Shown here piece after piece: positions 1 through 7,732 of a stretch of 16,168 nt of DNA; the stretch's first letter is position 1; each line of letters starts with the position of its first letter. The translations under genes and the position numbers were made by a program. Source of the stretch: JBOFFC01 sp051648405 (GTDB taxonomy: Bacteria > Planctomycetota > Planctomycetia > Pirellulales > Lacipirellulaceae); NCBI GenBank assembly GCA_051648405.1, contig JBOFFC010000025.1, forward strand, positions 1-16,168, given 5' to 3'. The notes below the pieces were generated by a model, which worked only from the letters and a program-made list of their open reading frames with translations, searched no databases and was not told the origin of the DNA.

Positions 1-810
1 CGCACTCGACCCGGTTTGCTGATGGGTGGCCAGGCGTTCGATGGCGAGCGTCAGCTCGGCGGCGGCGCAGAGCGCGTCGCGGCGGCGCGGCATCAGGACC
101 CCCCCGGCGTGCCCCCCCTCCCCTTCTAGGTGGAACACCAGCGAACTGGGGGCGGCGATCGCCGACACCACGCCGATCGGCACGCCGAGCGCTTCGAGCT
201 CCGGCCCCTGCTCGATGTGCAGCTCGACCCAGGCGTCGTAGGCGCCCTGCGGCACCAGGACCGAAGCCAGGTCCCCCGTCACGCCGGCCGCTTTGCGGGC
301 GTCGTCGAGGGAGACTCCGTCTTGCCCCACGAGGCTACGGAGCCGTTCTGGCGTGAGGCTTCCGACGAGCGCCCGGCTCCCCAGGCAGCCGATTCCAAAG
401 CGAGTCGGCTCCTCGGAGGTGATCATCACCACCTCGATCGACCGCCGCGGCTCGTAGCCCGAGCGCTGTAGCGCGCGGACCGCCTCGACCCCCCCCAGCA
501 CGCCGACGGTGCCGTCGTACATCCCCGCGTGGGGGATCGCGTCGCAGTGCGAGCCGGTGGCGACCGCCGGCAGCGTCGGGTCGCTCCCCTCCCAGCGGGC
601 GAACACGTTGCCGACCGCGTCCTCGCGCACGGCGAGCCCCGCCTCCTCGTAGACCGACCGCAGGTAGGCCCGCGCGGCGACATCCTCCGGGCTGTAGACG
701 ACGCGCGTCACCGCCGGCGGCGGCTCGGGGCAACTGCTGAAGGTCGCCAGTTGCTCGAGCTCCGCCTGCAGCCGCGCGGCATCGACTTCGATCGTCGGGA
801 GTTCGGGCAT
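1..810 (-). CDS. Ureidoglycolate amidohydrolase (M20 metallohydrolase), C-terminal part cut off by window edge
   Basis: It would hydrolyse (S)-ureidoglycolate to glyoxylate, CO2 and two ammonia, the last step of plant-type ureide breakdown. The frame is open from the ATG at 810 down to base 1, giving 270 residues. The family is about 400-430 long, so the rest lies outside. Visible motifs are DAVGNVFARWEG (64-75), metal-site GSHCDAIP (86-93) with H88, YDG with D99, SEEPTRFGIGCLGSR (132-146), HIEQGPELE (198-206) and the dimerisation-domain GGHAGGVLMPRRRDA (232-246). From memory of plant UAH sequences, SEEPTRFG and GHAG-VLMP favour ureidoglycolate amidohydrolase over allantoate amidohydrolase (SEEEGVRF) or generic N-carbamoyl-amino-acid hydrolases. 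It is the third gene after allantoate amidohydrolase and ureidoglycine aminohydrolase, 19 bp behind the latter, so it is probably co-transcribed. The start has no clear Shine-Dalgarno. The main alternative is another N-carbamoyl-amino-acid hydrolase. Confidence 0.82.
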   Translation of the reverse strand, partial: MPELPTIEVDAARLQAELEQLATFSSCPEPPPAVTRVVYSPEDVAARAYLRSVYEEAGLAVREDAVGNVFARWEGSDPTLPAVATGSHCDAIPHAGMYDGTVGVLGGVEAVRALQRSGYEPRRSIEVVMITSEEPTRFGIGCLGSRALVGSLTPERLRSLVGQDGVSLDDARKAAGVTGDLASVLVPQGAYDAWVELHIEQGPELEALGVPIGVVSAIAAPSSLVFHLEGEGGHAGGVLMPRRRDALCAAAELTLAIERLATHQQTGSSA

Positions 811-829
811 CGCGGCGGGCGTTCGGGAG

Positions 830-1606
830 TCAGGGCTGTAGCGAGTCGCGGTGGATGTCTTTGTAGTAGACGTATTGCGCGGGGCCCTTGCCCATCGCCA
901 CGAACCACTGCGGGCAGTAGGCCGCCATCCAGATCGAGTCCCCCTTTTCGACCGGGTACCAGCGGTCGGCGAGGCGGTAGACCCCCTCCCCCGCCGACAT
1001 GTAGAGCCCGTGCTCCATGACGTGTGTCTCGACGAACGGCAGGCGGGCGCCCGACTGATAGGTGAAGACGTTCACCGCCATGTCGAAGGCCGGCTCGATC
1101 GGCAGCAGCGTGGCGAGCATCGCGTCGGAGTCGCCGAGGAACGCCTCAGTCGGCGAGTCGGCGAGCCGCCCCGTGCGCGCCGCGGGGGGCGCCACCCCGG
1201 CGAGCGGGGCGTAGGGCTTCTCGAAGACCAGCATCCGCGTCCCCGCGGCGAGCTCGATCGGCGTCGTGTCGCCGGGGGGGGTGTAGACGAACGAGCCCTC
1301 GGCGAGCGGCTTGCCGCCGTACGACCCCGTCCCCGTGAGCAGGTACCCCAGCCGCTGCACGCCGGGCGAAGCGGGGGCCGACTTCACGGCGTCCAAGGCC
1401 GGTACCAGGTACATCGTGAATCGCGGCGCCCGCGGCGCGGCGCCCATCGCGGGGCTGATCAGCACGACGCACTTCGCCCCCGGCCACCCGGCCAGCGGCG
1501 ACGGCACGTGCCCGTCGGGGGCGATCAGGGCGTGGTCGGCAGCGACCGAGGTCCGTGTCGAGCCGTGGGGCCCCGGCAGCGGTCGCGAGAACGTAGGTTC
1601 GGGCAT
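830..1606 (-). CDS. (S)-ureidoglycine aminohydrolase, bicupin Mn enzyme
   Basis: It converts (S)-ureidoglycine to (S)-ureidoglycolate and ammonia, between allantoate and ureidoglycolate hydrolysis (plant UGlyAH, bacterial AllE/YlbA). The protein has 258 residues, the usual length, with two cupin halves. The C-terminal half holds FVETHVMEHGLYM (191-203), giving metal ligands E193, H195 and H199, and CPQWF, giving Q233. Y210, Y245 and K249 fall at the spacing of the substrate-contacting residues I recall for the Arabidopsis enzyme, with a constant offset of 42 for all seven positions. The N-terminal cupin lacks such a metal set, as in the family. Its ATG shares one base (TGATG) with the stop of the allantoate amidohydrolase gene, which indicates translational coupling. 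The order AAH, UGlyAH, UAH follows the reaction order. The identification is strong. Confidence 0.93.
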   Translation of the reverse strand: MPEPTFSRPLPGPHGSTRTSVAADHALIAPDGHVPSPLAGWPGAKCVVLISPAMGAAPRAPRFTMYLVPALDAVKSAPASPGVQRLGYLLTGTGSYGGKPLAEGSFVYTPPGDTTPIELAAGTRMLVFEKPYAPLAGVAPPAARTGRLADSPTEAFLGDSDAMLATLLPIEPAFDMAVNVFTYQSGARLPFVETHVMEHGLYMSAGEGVYRLADRWYPVEKGDSIWMAAYCPQWFVAMGKGPAQYVYYKDIHRDSLQP

Positions 1607-2883
1607 CAGGTGCTCGCGGCGAAGTCGCTCGCCATCCGCTCGAGGAATCGGACCATAACCGCTAGCGCGGCGGCGACGTCGGGCTCGTCAACCCGCTCGT
1701 CGGGGTGATGGCTGACGCCGCCGGGGTGCCGAATGAAGAGCATCGCGACGGGGAACCGCTCGGCAAGGGGCGCCGCGTCGTGCCCGGCGCCGCTCGACAG
1801 GGGGTAGGGGTCCAGCCCCACGTCGGCCGCCGCGGCGCTCAGCTGCGCGCGGAGCAGCGGGTCGAGCGTCACGGCGCAGGACTCGTTGCGGTCGGTGACG
1901 GTCAGCTCGAGGCCTTCGTCAGCCACGATCGACTGCGCCGCTTCGAGCAGCAAATGTACCGCGACCTCTCGAACGTCGTCGTCGATGTGTCGCACGTCGA
2001 GCGACAGGTCGACCGCCCCGGGGATGACGTTCGACGCGTCGGGGGCGACGCGCAGCGAGCCGACGGTCGCCCGTAGGTTGGGGCTTTCGCGGCCCACTTC
2101 GCGGACCGTGGCAACGAAGCGGGCGGCGCCGACCAGCGCGTCGCGGCGAAGCTCCATGGGAGTCGTGCCGGCGTGGCCTGCCTCCCCCGCGAAGCGCAGC
2201 CGCAGCCGGCTCTGGCCGGCGATTGCATCGACAACGCCGATCGGCCGGTCGGCGCGCTCGAGAACGGGCCCCTGCTCGAGGTGCGGCTCGACGTAGCCGA
2301 TCACGTTGGCCGGGTTGTACGCCGCCGCGGCGAGCGCGTCGGGGTCGAGCCCGAAGGCGCGGATCGACTCGACCATCGTGCAGCCCGACGGGTCGCAGCG
2401 GACGAGCCACTCCTGGCGGAAGGTCCCCGCGACGGCGCGGCTCCCCAGGTACGGCAGGGCGAAGCGGACCCCCTCCTCCTCGCTGAACCCCAGCACGTCG
2501 ACCGCGAACGGTAACCGGTCGCCGACCAGCTCCACCGCCGCCAGCGACAGCAGCACGCCGAGCACGCCGTCGTACTTGCCCCCCCCGGGGACCGTGTCGA
2601 GGTGCGAGCCGAGCAGCAGGACCCGCTGCGTGACGGCGCCGGCGCGGCGGCCGATCAGGTTCCCGACGGCATCGACGCGCGTCGTCAGGCCGGCGCGCTC
2701 CATCCACAATCCGAGCTCCGCATGAACCCCGTGCATCGCCTCGCAGAGGTAGCGGCGCGTTGTCCGGTCGGACTGTTCGGAATAGGTCGCGAGCACGTCG
2801 CAGCGCCGCATGACCTCGGCCGCGTGGTGGCGGATCGCGTCGGGCGAGATCGACGGGACCGGCTGAGCCGAGGCGTTCGACAT
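1606..2883 (-). CDS. Allantoate amidohydrolase (M20 family)
   Basis: It hydrolyses allantoate to (S)-ureidoglycine, CO2 and ammonia with a two-metal (Mn/Zn) centre. With the ATG at 2883 it has 425 residues, normal for AllC/AAH. Motifs in order are DAVGNLIGRR (71-80), GSHLDTVPGGGKYDG (92-106) with H94 and D105, FSEEEGVRF (133-141) with the catalytic and metal glutamates, EPHLEQGPVLE (199-209) with H201, the dimerisation segment GEAGHAGTTPMELRRDA (233-249), SGAGHDA (364-370) and a C-terminal HH (392-393). The frame stays open to an ATG at 3018, but the extra 45 residues are proline-rich, unlike the family, and run across the divergent promoter region, so I prefer 2883. It is the first gene of the minus-strand unit, divergent from xdhA. 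AAH and the downstream UAH are paralogues of the same fold. A close relative such as carbamoyl-sarcosine or N-carbamoyl-amino-acid hydrolase is less likely given the neighbours. Confidence 0.9.
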   Translation of the reverse strand: MSNASAQPVPSISPDAIRHHAAEVMRRCDVLATYSEQSDRTTRRYLCEAMHGVHAELGLWMERAGLTTRVDAVGNLIGRRAGAVTQRVLLLGSHLDTVPGGGKYDGVLGVLLSLAAVELVGDRLPFAVDVLGFSEEEGVRFALPYLGSRAVAGTFRQEWLVRCDPSGCTMVESIRAFGLDPDALAAAAYNPANVIGYVEPHLEQGPVLERADRPIGVVDAIAGQSRLRLRFAGEAGHAGTTPMELRRDALVGAARFVATVREVGRESPNLRATVGSLRVAPDASNVIPGAVDLSLDVRHIDDDVREVAVHLLLEAAQSIVADEGLELTVTDRNESCAVTLDPLLRAQLSAAAADVGLDPYPLSSGAGHDAAPLAERFPVAMLFIRHPGGVSHHPDERVDEPDVAAALAVMVRFLERMASDFAAST

Positions 2884-3057
2884 CACGGCTTGGTTTTGGG
2901 TGGGCTCGGCTGGTCCCGGAGGCTTCAAGTTGTCGTCCACCCCCTGTGTGGGTAGGGTAACGAGACAGGCGGAGGCGACGCGAGGGGCGACCGGCTGTCC
3001 CTTCGCCCGAGGCGACAACCCACGTTACCCCCCATGCGGCGCCCCCGCCCCGCCTCG
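2884..3057. promoter_or_regulatory. Divergent promoter/operator region between ureide genes and xdhABC
   Basis: These 174 bp separate the starts of two divergent units and must hold both promoters. Several inverted repeats are visible: GGGTAACG (2955-2962) with CGTTACCC (3023-3030), GTTGTCG (2929-2935) with CGACAAC (3013-3019), and GTGGGT (2948-2953) with ACCCAC (3018-3023). GAGGCGAC is directly repeated at 2972-2979 and 3009-3016. The spacing of about 60 bp between the GGGTAACG arms suits two operator half-sites or a DNA loop rather than an RNA hairpin. No convincing sigma-70 -35/-10 pair or Shine-Dalgarno is seen on either side. A regulator binding here could switch xanthine dehydrogenase and ureide hydrolysis together. 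This is inference. Confidence 0.45.
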
Positions 3058-4524
3058 ATGCGCGACCACCTGGTCTTCTACGTCAACGGACGCCGCCACG
3101 AAGTGCGCGGTGAGGCGACGCTGCGGTCCCTGAGCGACTGGTTGCGGTCCGACTGCGGGTTGGTTGGAACCAAGGTCGTCTGTGCCGAAGGGGACTGCGG
3201 CGCCTGCTCGGTGCTATTGGGACGGTTCGACCTCAGCACGGGGCGGATCGTCTACCGTACGGTCGATGCGTGCATCGCCTTTCTGTACCAGCTCGACGGG
3301 GCCCACGTGGTCACCGTCGAAGGCCTGAAGCGCCACGGCGCGCTGTCGGTTGTGCAGCAGGCGATGATCGACTGCCACGGCAGCCAGTGCGGGTTCTGCA
3401 CGCCGGGCTTTGTGGTGGCGCTGCACGGACTGGTCGAGCAGAGCCGCGACCGGGGCTCGCCAGCGCTCGACGACGAGGGGCTCCGCTACGGCCTGTCGGG
3501 CAACCTGTGCCGCTGCACGGGCTACGCCCAGATCCTCGAGGCGGGTCGGACGATCGACCCGGCGAGCGTCACGCCGATCGCCGCGCTGTACGACGCCTCA
3601 GAGCTGGTCTCCGACATCGCGGGACTGTCCGCCGAATCGGTCGCCGTCCCGTCGGCGACGGGCGAGCCGATCGCGCTCGTCCCGACGACGATCGATGAGG
3701 CGCTGGCGCTGCGAGCGAAGCACCCCAACGCGAAGATCGTCGCCGGCGCGACGGACGTCGGCGTGCAGCGCAATCACGGCAAGATCGATCCGCGATCCGT
3801 CCTGTGGCTGGGTCGCGTCGAAGGCTTCGACCGCGTCGAGGCGCTCCCGGTAGGGGTGCTGGCGCTCGGCGCGGGGGCGACTTGGCGACAGGTCGAGCTC
3901 GCCGCGCTCGAGCACCTGCCCGAGTGGTGGGAGGTCCTTTCGAGGTTCGGGAGCCCTCAAATCCGCGAGCTGGGGACCGTCGGCGGCAACCTGGCGAACG
4001 GCTCGCCGATCGCCGACGCGCTGCCGACGCTCTACGCGCTCGGCGCCGACGTGATCGTGGCGAGCACGCGCGGCGAGCGCCGAGCGCCGATCGACCGCTT
4101 CTACCTGGGGTACAAGAAGCTCGACCTGGCGGCCGACGAGCTGATCGTCCGCGTCGAGATTCCGTTGCTTGCGAGCGACGAGCGGCTGCGCATCGACAAG
4201 GTCTCGAAACGCCGCGACATGGACATCTCGACGGTGACCAGCGCGCTGTGGTGGCGTCTTGCTCCCGGTGGCGAGACGATCGCCGCGGCGCGCTTCGCGT
4301 TCGGTGGCGTCGGTCCCACGGTCGTCCGTTGCCGACGGGCCGAGGCGAGCGTCGTCGGTCAGCCCGCCAGCGAGGCCCTGTTCCGCGCCGCGGGGCGCGT
4401 CGCGCGCACCGAGGTGACCCCGATCTCCGACGTCCGCGGCGACGCGTCCTACCGGCTTCAGCTCGTCGAAAACCTGTTCCTCAAGGCGTGGCACGAAGCC
4501 GCGCCGCAGCCGGTGGGGGTCTAG
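3058..4524 (+). CDS. xdhA: Xanthine dehydrogenase small subunit (2Fe-2S and FAD)
   Basis: This is the electron-transfer subunit of cytoplasmic xanthine dehydrogenase, passing electrons from the molybdenum site through two [2Fe-2S] clusters to FAD and NAD+. From ATG 3058 it has 488 residues, as in the bacterial XdhA/XdhB arrangement. The plant-ferredoxin-type cluster is C42, C47, C50 and C72. The second cluster is C111, C114, C151 and C153 (QCGFCTPGF and LCRCTGY). The FAD domain begins near 205 with IVAGATDVGV (227-236) and IRELGTVGGNLANGSPIAD (302-320), followed by the CO-dehydrogenase flavoprotein C-terminal domain (about 375-480). An ATG at 3034 would add eight residues (MRRPRPAS). I chose 3058 because FYVNG then sits near the N terminus as in homologues. 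It ends 3 bp before xdhB, so the two are surely co-transcribed. Confidence 0.95.
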   Translation: MRDHLVFYVNGRRHEVRGEATLRSLSDWLRSDCGLVGTKVVCAEGDCGACSVLLGRFDLSTGRIVYRTVDACIAFLYQLDGAHVVTVEGLKRHGALSVVQQAMIDCHGSQCGFCTPGFVVALHGLVEQSRDRGSPALDDEGLRYGLSGNLCRCTGYAQILEAGRTIDPASVTPIAALYDASELVSDIAGLSAESVAVPSATGEPIALVPTTIDEALALRAKHPNAKIVAGATDVGVQRNHGKIDPRSVLWLGRVEGFDRVEALPVGVLALGAGATWRQVELAALEHLPEWWEVLSRFGSPQIRELGTVGGNLANGSPIADALPTLYALGADVIVASTRGERRAPIDRFYLGYKKLDLAADELIVRVEIPLLASDERLRIDKVSKRRDMDISTVTSALWWRLAPGGETIAAARFAFGGVGPTVVRCRRAEASVVGQPASEALFRAAGRVARTEVTPISDVRGDASYRLQLVENLFLKAWHEAAPQPVGV

Positions 4525-4527
4525 TCC

Positions 4528-6885
4528 ATGGCCAACATCGGTAAGCCGTTGCCCCACGATTCGGCGCCGGGCCACGTCGCGGGCGAAGCGCTCTACATCG
4601 AGGACCTGCCGCCGCTCGCCGCCGAGCTGTGGGTGACGCTCGTCCCGTCGCCCGTCGCGGCCGGCGTGGTGCGCGGTATCGACCCGAGCGCGGCGCTCGC
4701 CATCGAGGGGGTCGTCGGCGTTTACACGCACGTTGACCTGCCTGGACACAATCGCTTCGGGCCGATCTTCCACGACGAGCCGTTCCTCGCCGACGACCGC
4801 GTCGAGTACGTCCATCAAGCGGTCGCGGTCGTCGCCGCCATCAGCCGCGAGGTCGCCTACCGCGCGCGCTCGCTGGTGCGTCTGGAGATCGAACCGACCC
4901 CGCCGATCCTTTCGATCGACGAAGCGGTCGCGGCCGCGAGCTGGCTCGGCCCGCGGCGCAAGATCGAGCGCGGCGACGTCGATGCCGCGTTCGCTAGCGC
5001 GCCGCACTTGCTGGCGGGGGTCTTCGAGTCGGGGGGCCAAGAGCAGTTCTACTTCGAGCCGCAATCGTCGCTGGCGATCCCCGGCGAGGGGGACGCGATG
5101 CGCGTCTTGTCTTCCACGCAGAACCCCACCGAGACGCAGACCGTGGTCGCCGAGGCGCTCGGCCTGCGGCTGCACCAGGTGGTCTGCGATTGCAAGCGGA
5201 TGGGAGGGGGCTTCGGCGGTAAGGAGACGCAGTCGGCGATCCCTGCGGCGATGGCGGCCCTCGTGGCGCACAAGACACGCCGCCCGGCACGGATCGTCCT
5301 GTCGCGCGACGACGACATGCGGATGACCGGCAAGCGTCACCCCTACAAGTCGTCGTGGCGAGTGGCGTTCGACGACGACGGGCGCATCCTCGCACTCGAG
5401 GTCAAGGCCTACAGCGACGGCGGGGCGTTCGCCGACCTGAGCACGTCGATCATGGAGCGGACGATGCTCCACCTCGACAACGCCTACTACCTCCCCGCGG
5501 CGCGCTTCGAGGGCCAGGTCTGCCGCACGAACCTCCCGCCGAACACGGCGTTCCGCGGGTTCGGCGGGCCCCAGGGGATCGCGCTCGTCGAGAACGTGCT
5601 GCAAGAGGTCGCGCAGACCCTGGGCCTCGACGCCTGGGACGTGCGTCGCGCGAACCTGTACCGCGACGGCGACCTTCAGCGGAGCCTCACCCCGTACGGC
5701 CAGATCGTGCGTGACCACGTGCTCGAGGAGACGTTCGACCGGCTCGAAGCGTCGAGCGACTACCGCCGGCGGATACGCGCCGTGACCGAGCACAACGCAG
5801 CGCAGCGCGCGAAGCTCCGCGGGCTGGCGATCTCGGCGGTGAAGTTCGGGATCTCGTTCACCACCAAGTTCCTCAACCAGGGGAACGCCCTGGTGAACGT
5901 CTACACCGACGGCTCGGTCCAGGTCTCGACCGGCGGCACCGAGATGGGCCAGGGGCTGAACACCAAGCTCCGGCAGCTCGTGGCGGATGAGTTCGGCGTC
6001 GGGCACGAGAGCGTCGTGCTGATGACCACCTCGACCGAGAAGAACCACAACACGAGCCCCACCGCCGCGAGCGCCGGGACCGACCTCAACGGCGCCGCGG
6101 CGATCGAAGCCTGCCGACAGATCAAGCGCCGGATGGCGGACTTCGCCGCCGAGCTGTTCGCGAACGCCGCGCAGGGGATCGTCCGCTCTCCCGAGCACGT
6201 CCGCTTCGCCGGCGGCGCGGTCTACGACGCGCGGATCGCCGACCCCGGCGACCGCATCCCGTTCGGCGAGTTCTGCAACGCGGCCCGTCGCGAGCGCGTG
6301 GACCTCGGGGCCCGCGGCTTCTACGCCACCCCGGGGGTCGATTTCAACCGCGAAACGGGCCGCGGCTCGCCGTTCTTCTACTACACCACCGGCGCCGCCG
6401 TCGCCGAGGTCTCCATCGACCGCTACACGGGGGACGTGACCGTCGAGCGCTGCGACCTGCTGATGGACATCGGCCGCTCGATCAACCCGGGGATCGACCG
6501 CGGTCAGGTCATCGGCGGGTTTGTGCAGGGAGTCGGCTGGTGCACGAACGAGGAGCTCCGCTACGCCCCCGGCGGGGTGTTGCTGTCGAACGGCCCCACG
6601 ACCTACAAGATCCCCAACATCACCGATCTGCCGCGCGACCTGCGCGTTGACTTCATCGAGAACCCCAAGCACGCGATGAACGTCGGCCGCAGCAAGGCGG
6701 TCGGCGAACCGCCGCTGATGCTGGGGGTCGCCGTCTGGCTGGCGGTGAAGCACGCCCTGTCGCAGGCGGTCCCCGACGACGCCCCCCCAGCGCTGCGCAT
6801 CCCGGCGACGAACGAAGAGGTTTTGATGACGCTCACCGAGTCGCTCGCGGCGACAGAAGCAGTCACCGCCTACGTGCGGCGCTGA
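4528..6885 (+). CDS. xdhB: Xanthine dehydrogenase large, molybdopterin-binding subunit
   Basis: This is the catalytic subunit hydroxylating hypoxanthine and xanthine to urate at the molybdenum cofactor. It has 785 residues, typical for XdhB. The substrate and cofactor residues known from bovine and Rhodobacter enzymes are all there: MGGGFGGKE (225-233) with E233 (bovine Glu802), R311 in ERTMLHLDN (Arg880), TAFRGFGGPQG (340-350) with R343 and F345 (Phe914), KFGISFT with F440 (Phe1009), GTEMGQG (470-476), and the base E727 in SKAVGEPP (Glu1261). Spacings 233 to 311 and 345 to 440 equal the bovine spacings. This argues for a true purine hydroxylase and against the CO, nicotinate or aldehyde branches of the family. 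It follows xdhA by 3 bp and precedes xdhC by 33 bp. Confidence 0.96.
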   Translation: MANIGKPLPHDSAPGHVAGEALYIEDLPPLAAELWVTLVPSPVAAGVVRGIDPSAALAIEGVVGVYTHVDLPGHNRFGPIFHDEPFLADDRVEYVHQAVAVVAAISREVAYRARSLVRLEIEPTPPILSIDEAVAAASWLGPRRKIERGDVDAAFASAPHLLAGVFESGGQEQFYFEPQSSLAIPGEGDAMRVLSSTQNPTETQTVVAEALGLRLHQVVCDCKRMGGGFGGKETQSAIPAAMAALVAHKTRRPARIVLSRDDDMRMTGKRHPYKSSWRVAFDDDGRILALEVKAYSDGGAFADLSTSIMERTMLHLDNAYYLPAARFEGQVCRTNLPPNTAFRGFGGPQGIALVENVLQEVAQTLGLDAWDVRRANLYRDGDLQRSLTPYGQIVRDHVLEETFDRLEASSDYRRRIRAVTEHNAAQRAKLRGLAISAVKFGISFTTKFLNQGNALVNVYTDGSVQVSTGGTEMGQGLNTKLRQLVADEFGVGHESVVLMTTSTEKNHNTSPTAASAGTDLNGAAAIEACRQIKRRMADFAAELFANAAQGIVRSPEHVRFAGGAVYDARIADPGDRIPFGEFCNAARRERVDLGARGFYATPGVDFNRETGRGSPFFYYTTGAAVAEVSIDRYTGDVTVERCDLLMDIGRSINPGIDRGQVIGGFVQGVGWCTNEELRYAPGGVLLSNGPTTYKIPNITDLPRDLRVDFIENPKHAMNVGRSKAVGEPPLMLGVAVWLAVKHALSQAVPDDAPPALRIPATNEEVLMTLTESLAATEAVTAYVRR

Positions 6886-6918
6886 CCCCGGCCCTTGCGA
6901 CCACGAACCCCTCTGCTG

Positions 6919-7716
6919 ATGGCTAGCACGTCGCACCTCGAACGAATGGTCGAGCTCGCCGCGGCGGGCGAGGCGTACGTCGTTGTGACGGTGGTCGATC
7001 TGGCCGGTTCGACTCCCACGGCGGTGGGGGCGAAGATGATCGTCACCCGCGACGGCCGCAACCACGGGTCCGTTGGGGGGGGGCGGGTCGAGGCCCGGGC
7101 GATCGACGAGGCGCAGGGGCTCCTTACGTCGGGAGGGTCGCACCTCTATGTCGACTGGAGCCTCAAGGCCGACGTCGGCATGACGTGCGGCGGCCGCGTT
7201 CGGATGTTCTTCGAGTCGATCGGCGGGGCCACGTGGAACGTCGTCGTGTTCGGCGCCGGGCACGTCACGCAGGCGCTCGCCGCGGTGCTCGCCCCCATGC
7301 CGTGCCACGTCACGTGCATCGACCCCCGCGCCGAGTGGCTCGACGAGCTCCCGGTCGGGGTCAGCACCGTGCGGACCGACGACCCGCCGGCCGAGGTCGA
7401 TCGGCTGACCGACGCCGACTACGTCCTCTGCATGACGCGCGGCCACGCCAGCGACCTGCCGGTGTTGCTGCGTGCCTTTCAGGCGGGCCGCCGGTTCGCG
7501 TTCCTGGGAGTGATCGGCAGCAAGGCCAAGGCTGCCGTGCTGCGACGGGAACTCGAAGAGGCCGGGATCGCGCGAGACCGCCTCGACTTCCACTGCCCGG
7601 TGGGGCTCCCCATCGGCTCGAATCACCCGGCCGAGATCGCCGTGAGCATCGCGGCGCAGTTGCTCGCCGTACGCGACGCCTCGGTGGGGCGATCTGCGGA
7701 CCGGCCGATTGCGTAG
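6919..7716 (+). CDS. xdhC: XdhC, molybdenum cofactor chaperone/insertase for xanthine dehydrogenase
   Basis: XdhC binds molybdenum cofactor, promotes its sulfuration and inserts it into XdhB; it is not part of the mature enzyme. From ATG 6919 it has 265 residues, close to the family length. The N-terminal XdhC/CoxI domain carries GSVGGGRVE (50-58) and the conserved DVGMTCGG (85-92) with the cysteine thought to bind the cofactor (C90). The Rossmann-like XdhC domain starts with VVVFGAGHVTQAL (108-120) and ends with GLPIGSNHPAEIAVSIAA (229-246). The frame can be extended to a TTG at 6895, adding eight residues; the ATG fits homologues better. It lies 33 bp after xdhB as the last gene of the operon and converges with the aminotransferase gene 16 bp away. 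Confidence 0.93.
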   Translation: MASTSHLERMVELAAAGEAYVVVTVVDLAGSTPTAVGAKMIVTRDGRNHGSVGGGRVEARAIDEAQGLLTSGGSHLYVDWSLKADVGMTCGGRVRMFFESIGGATWNVVVFGAGHVTQALAAVLAPMPCHVTCIDPRAEWLDELPVGVSTVRTDDPPAEVDRLTDADYVLCMTRGHASDLPVLLRAFQAGRRFAFLGVIGSKAKAAVLRRELEEAGIARDRLDFHCPVGLPIGSNHPAEIAVSIAAQLLAVRDASVGRSADRPIA

Positions 7717-7732
7717 CGCGACCGCTCGACGC

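Noticed and set aside
2884..3018. 45-residue N-terminal extension of allantoate amidohydrolase
   Set aside because: It covers the divergent promoter region with its inverted repeats, is not hydrophobic like a signal peptide and is absent from the family as I know it.
3598..7626. A 1342-codon open frame on the minus strand opposite xdhA, xdhB and xdhC
   Set aside because: It is a shadow frame, open because GC-rich codon use avoids stops in that phase. The product is Arg/Asp/Val-rich without domains, while the plus strand holds unmistakable xanthine dehydrogenase.
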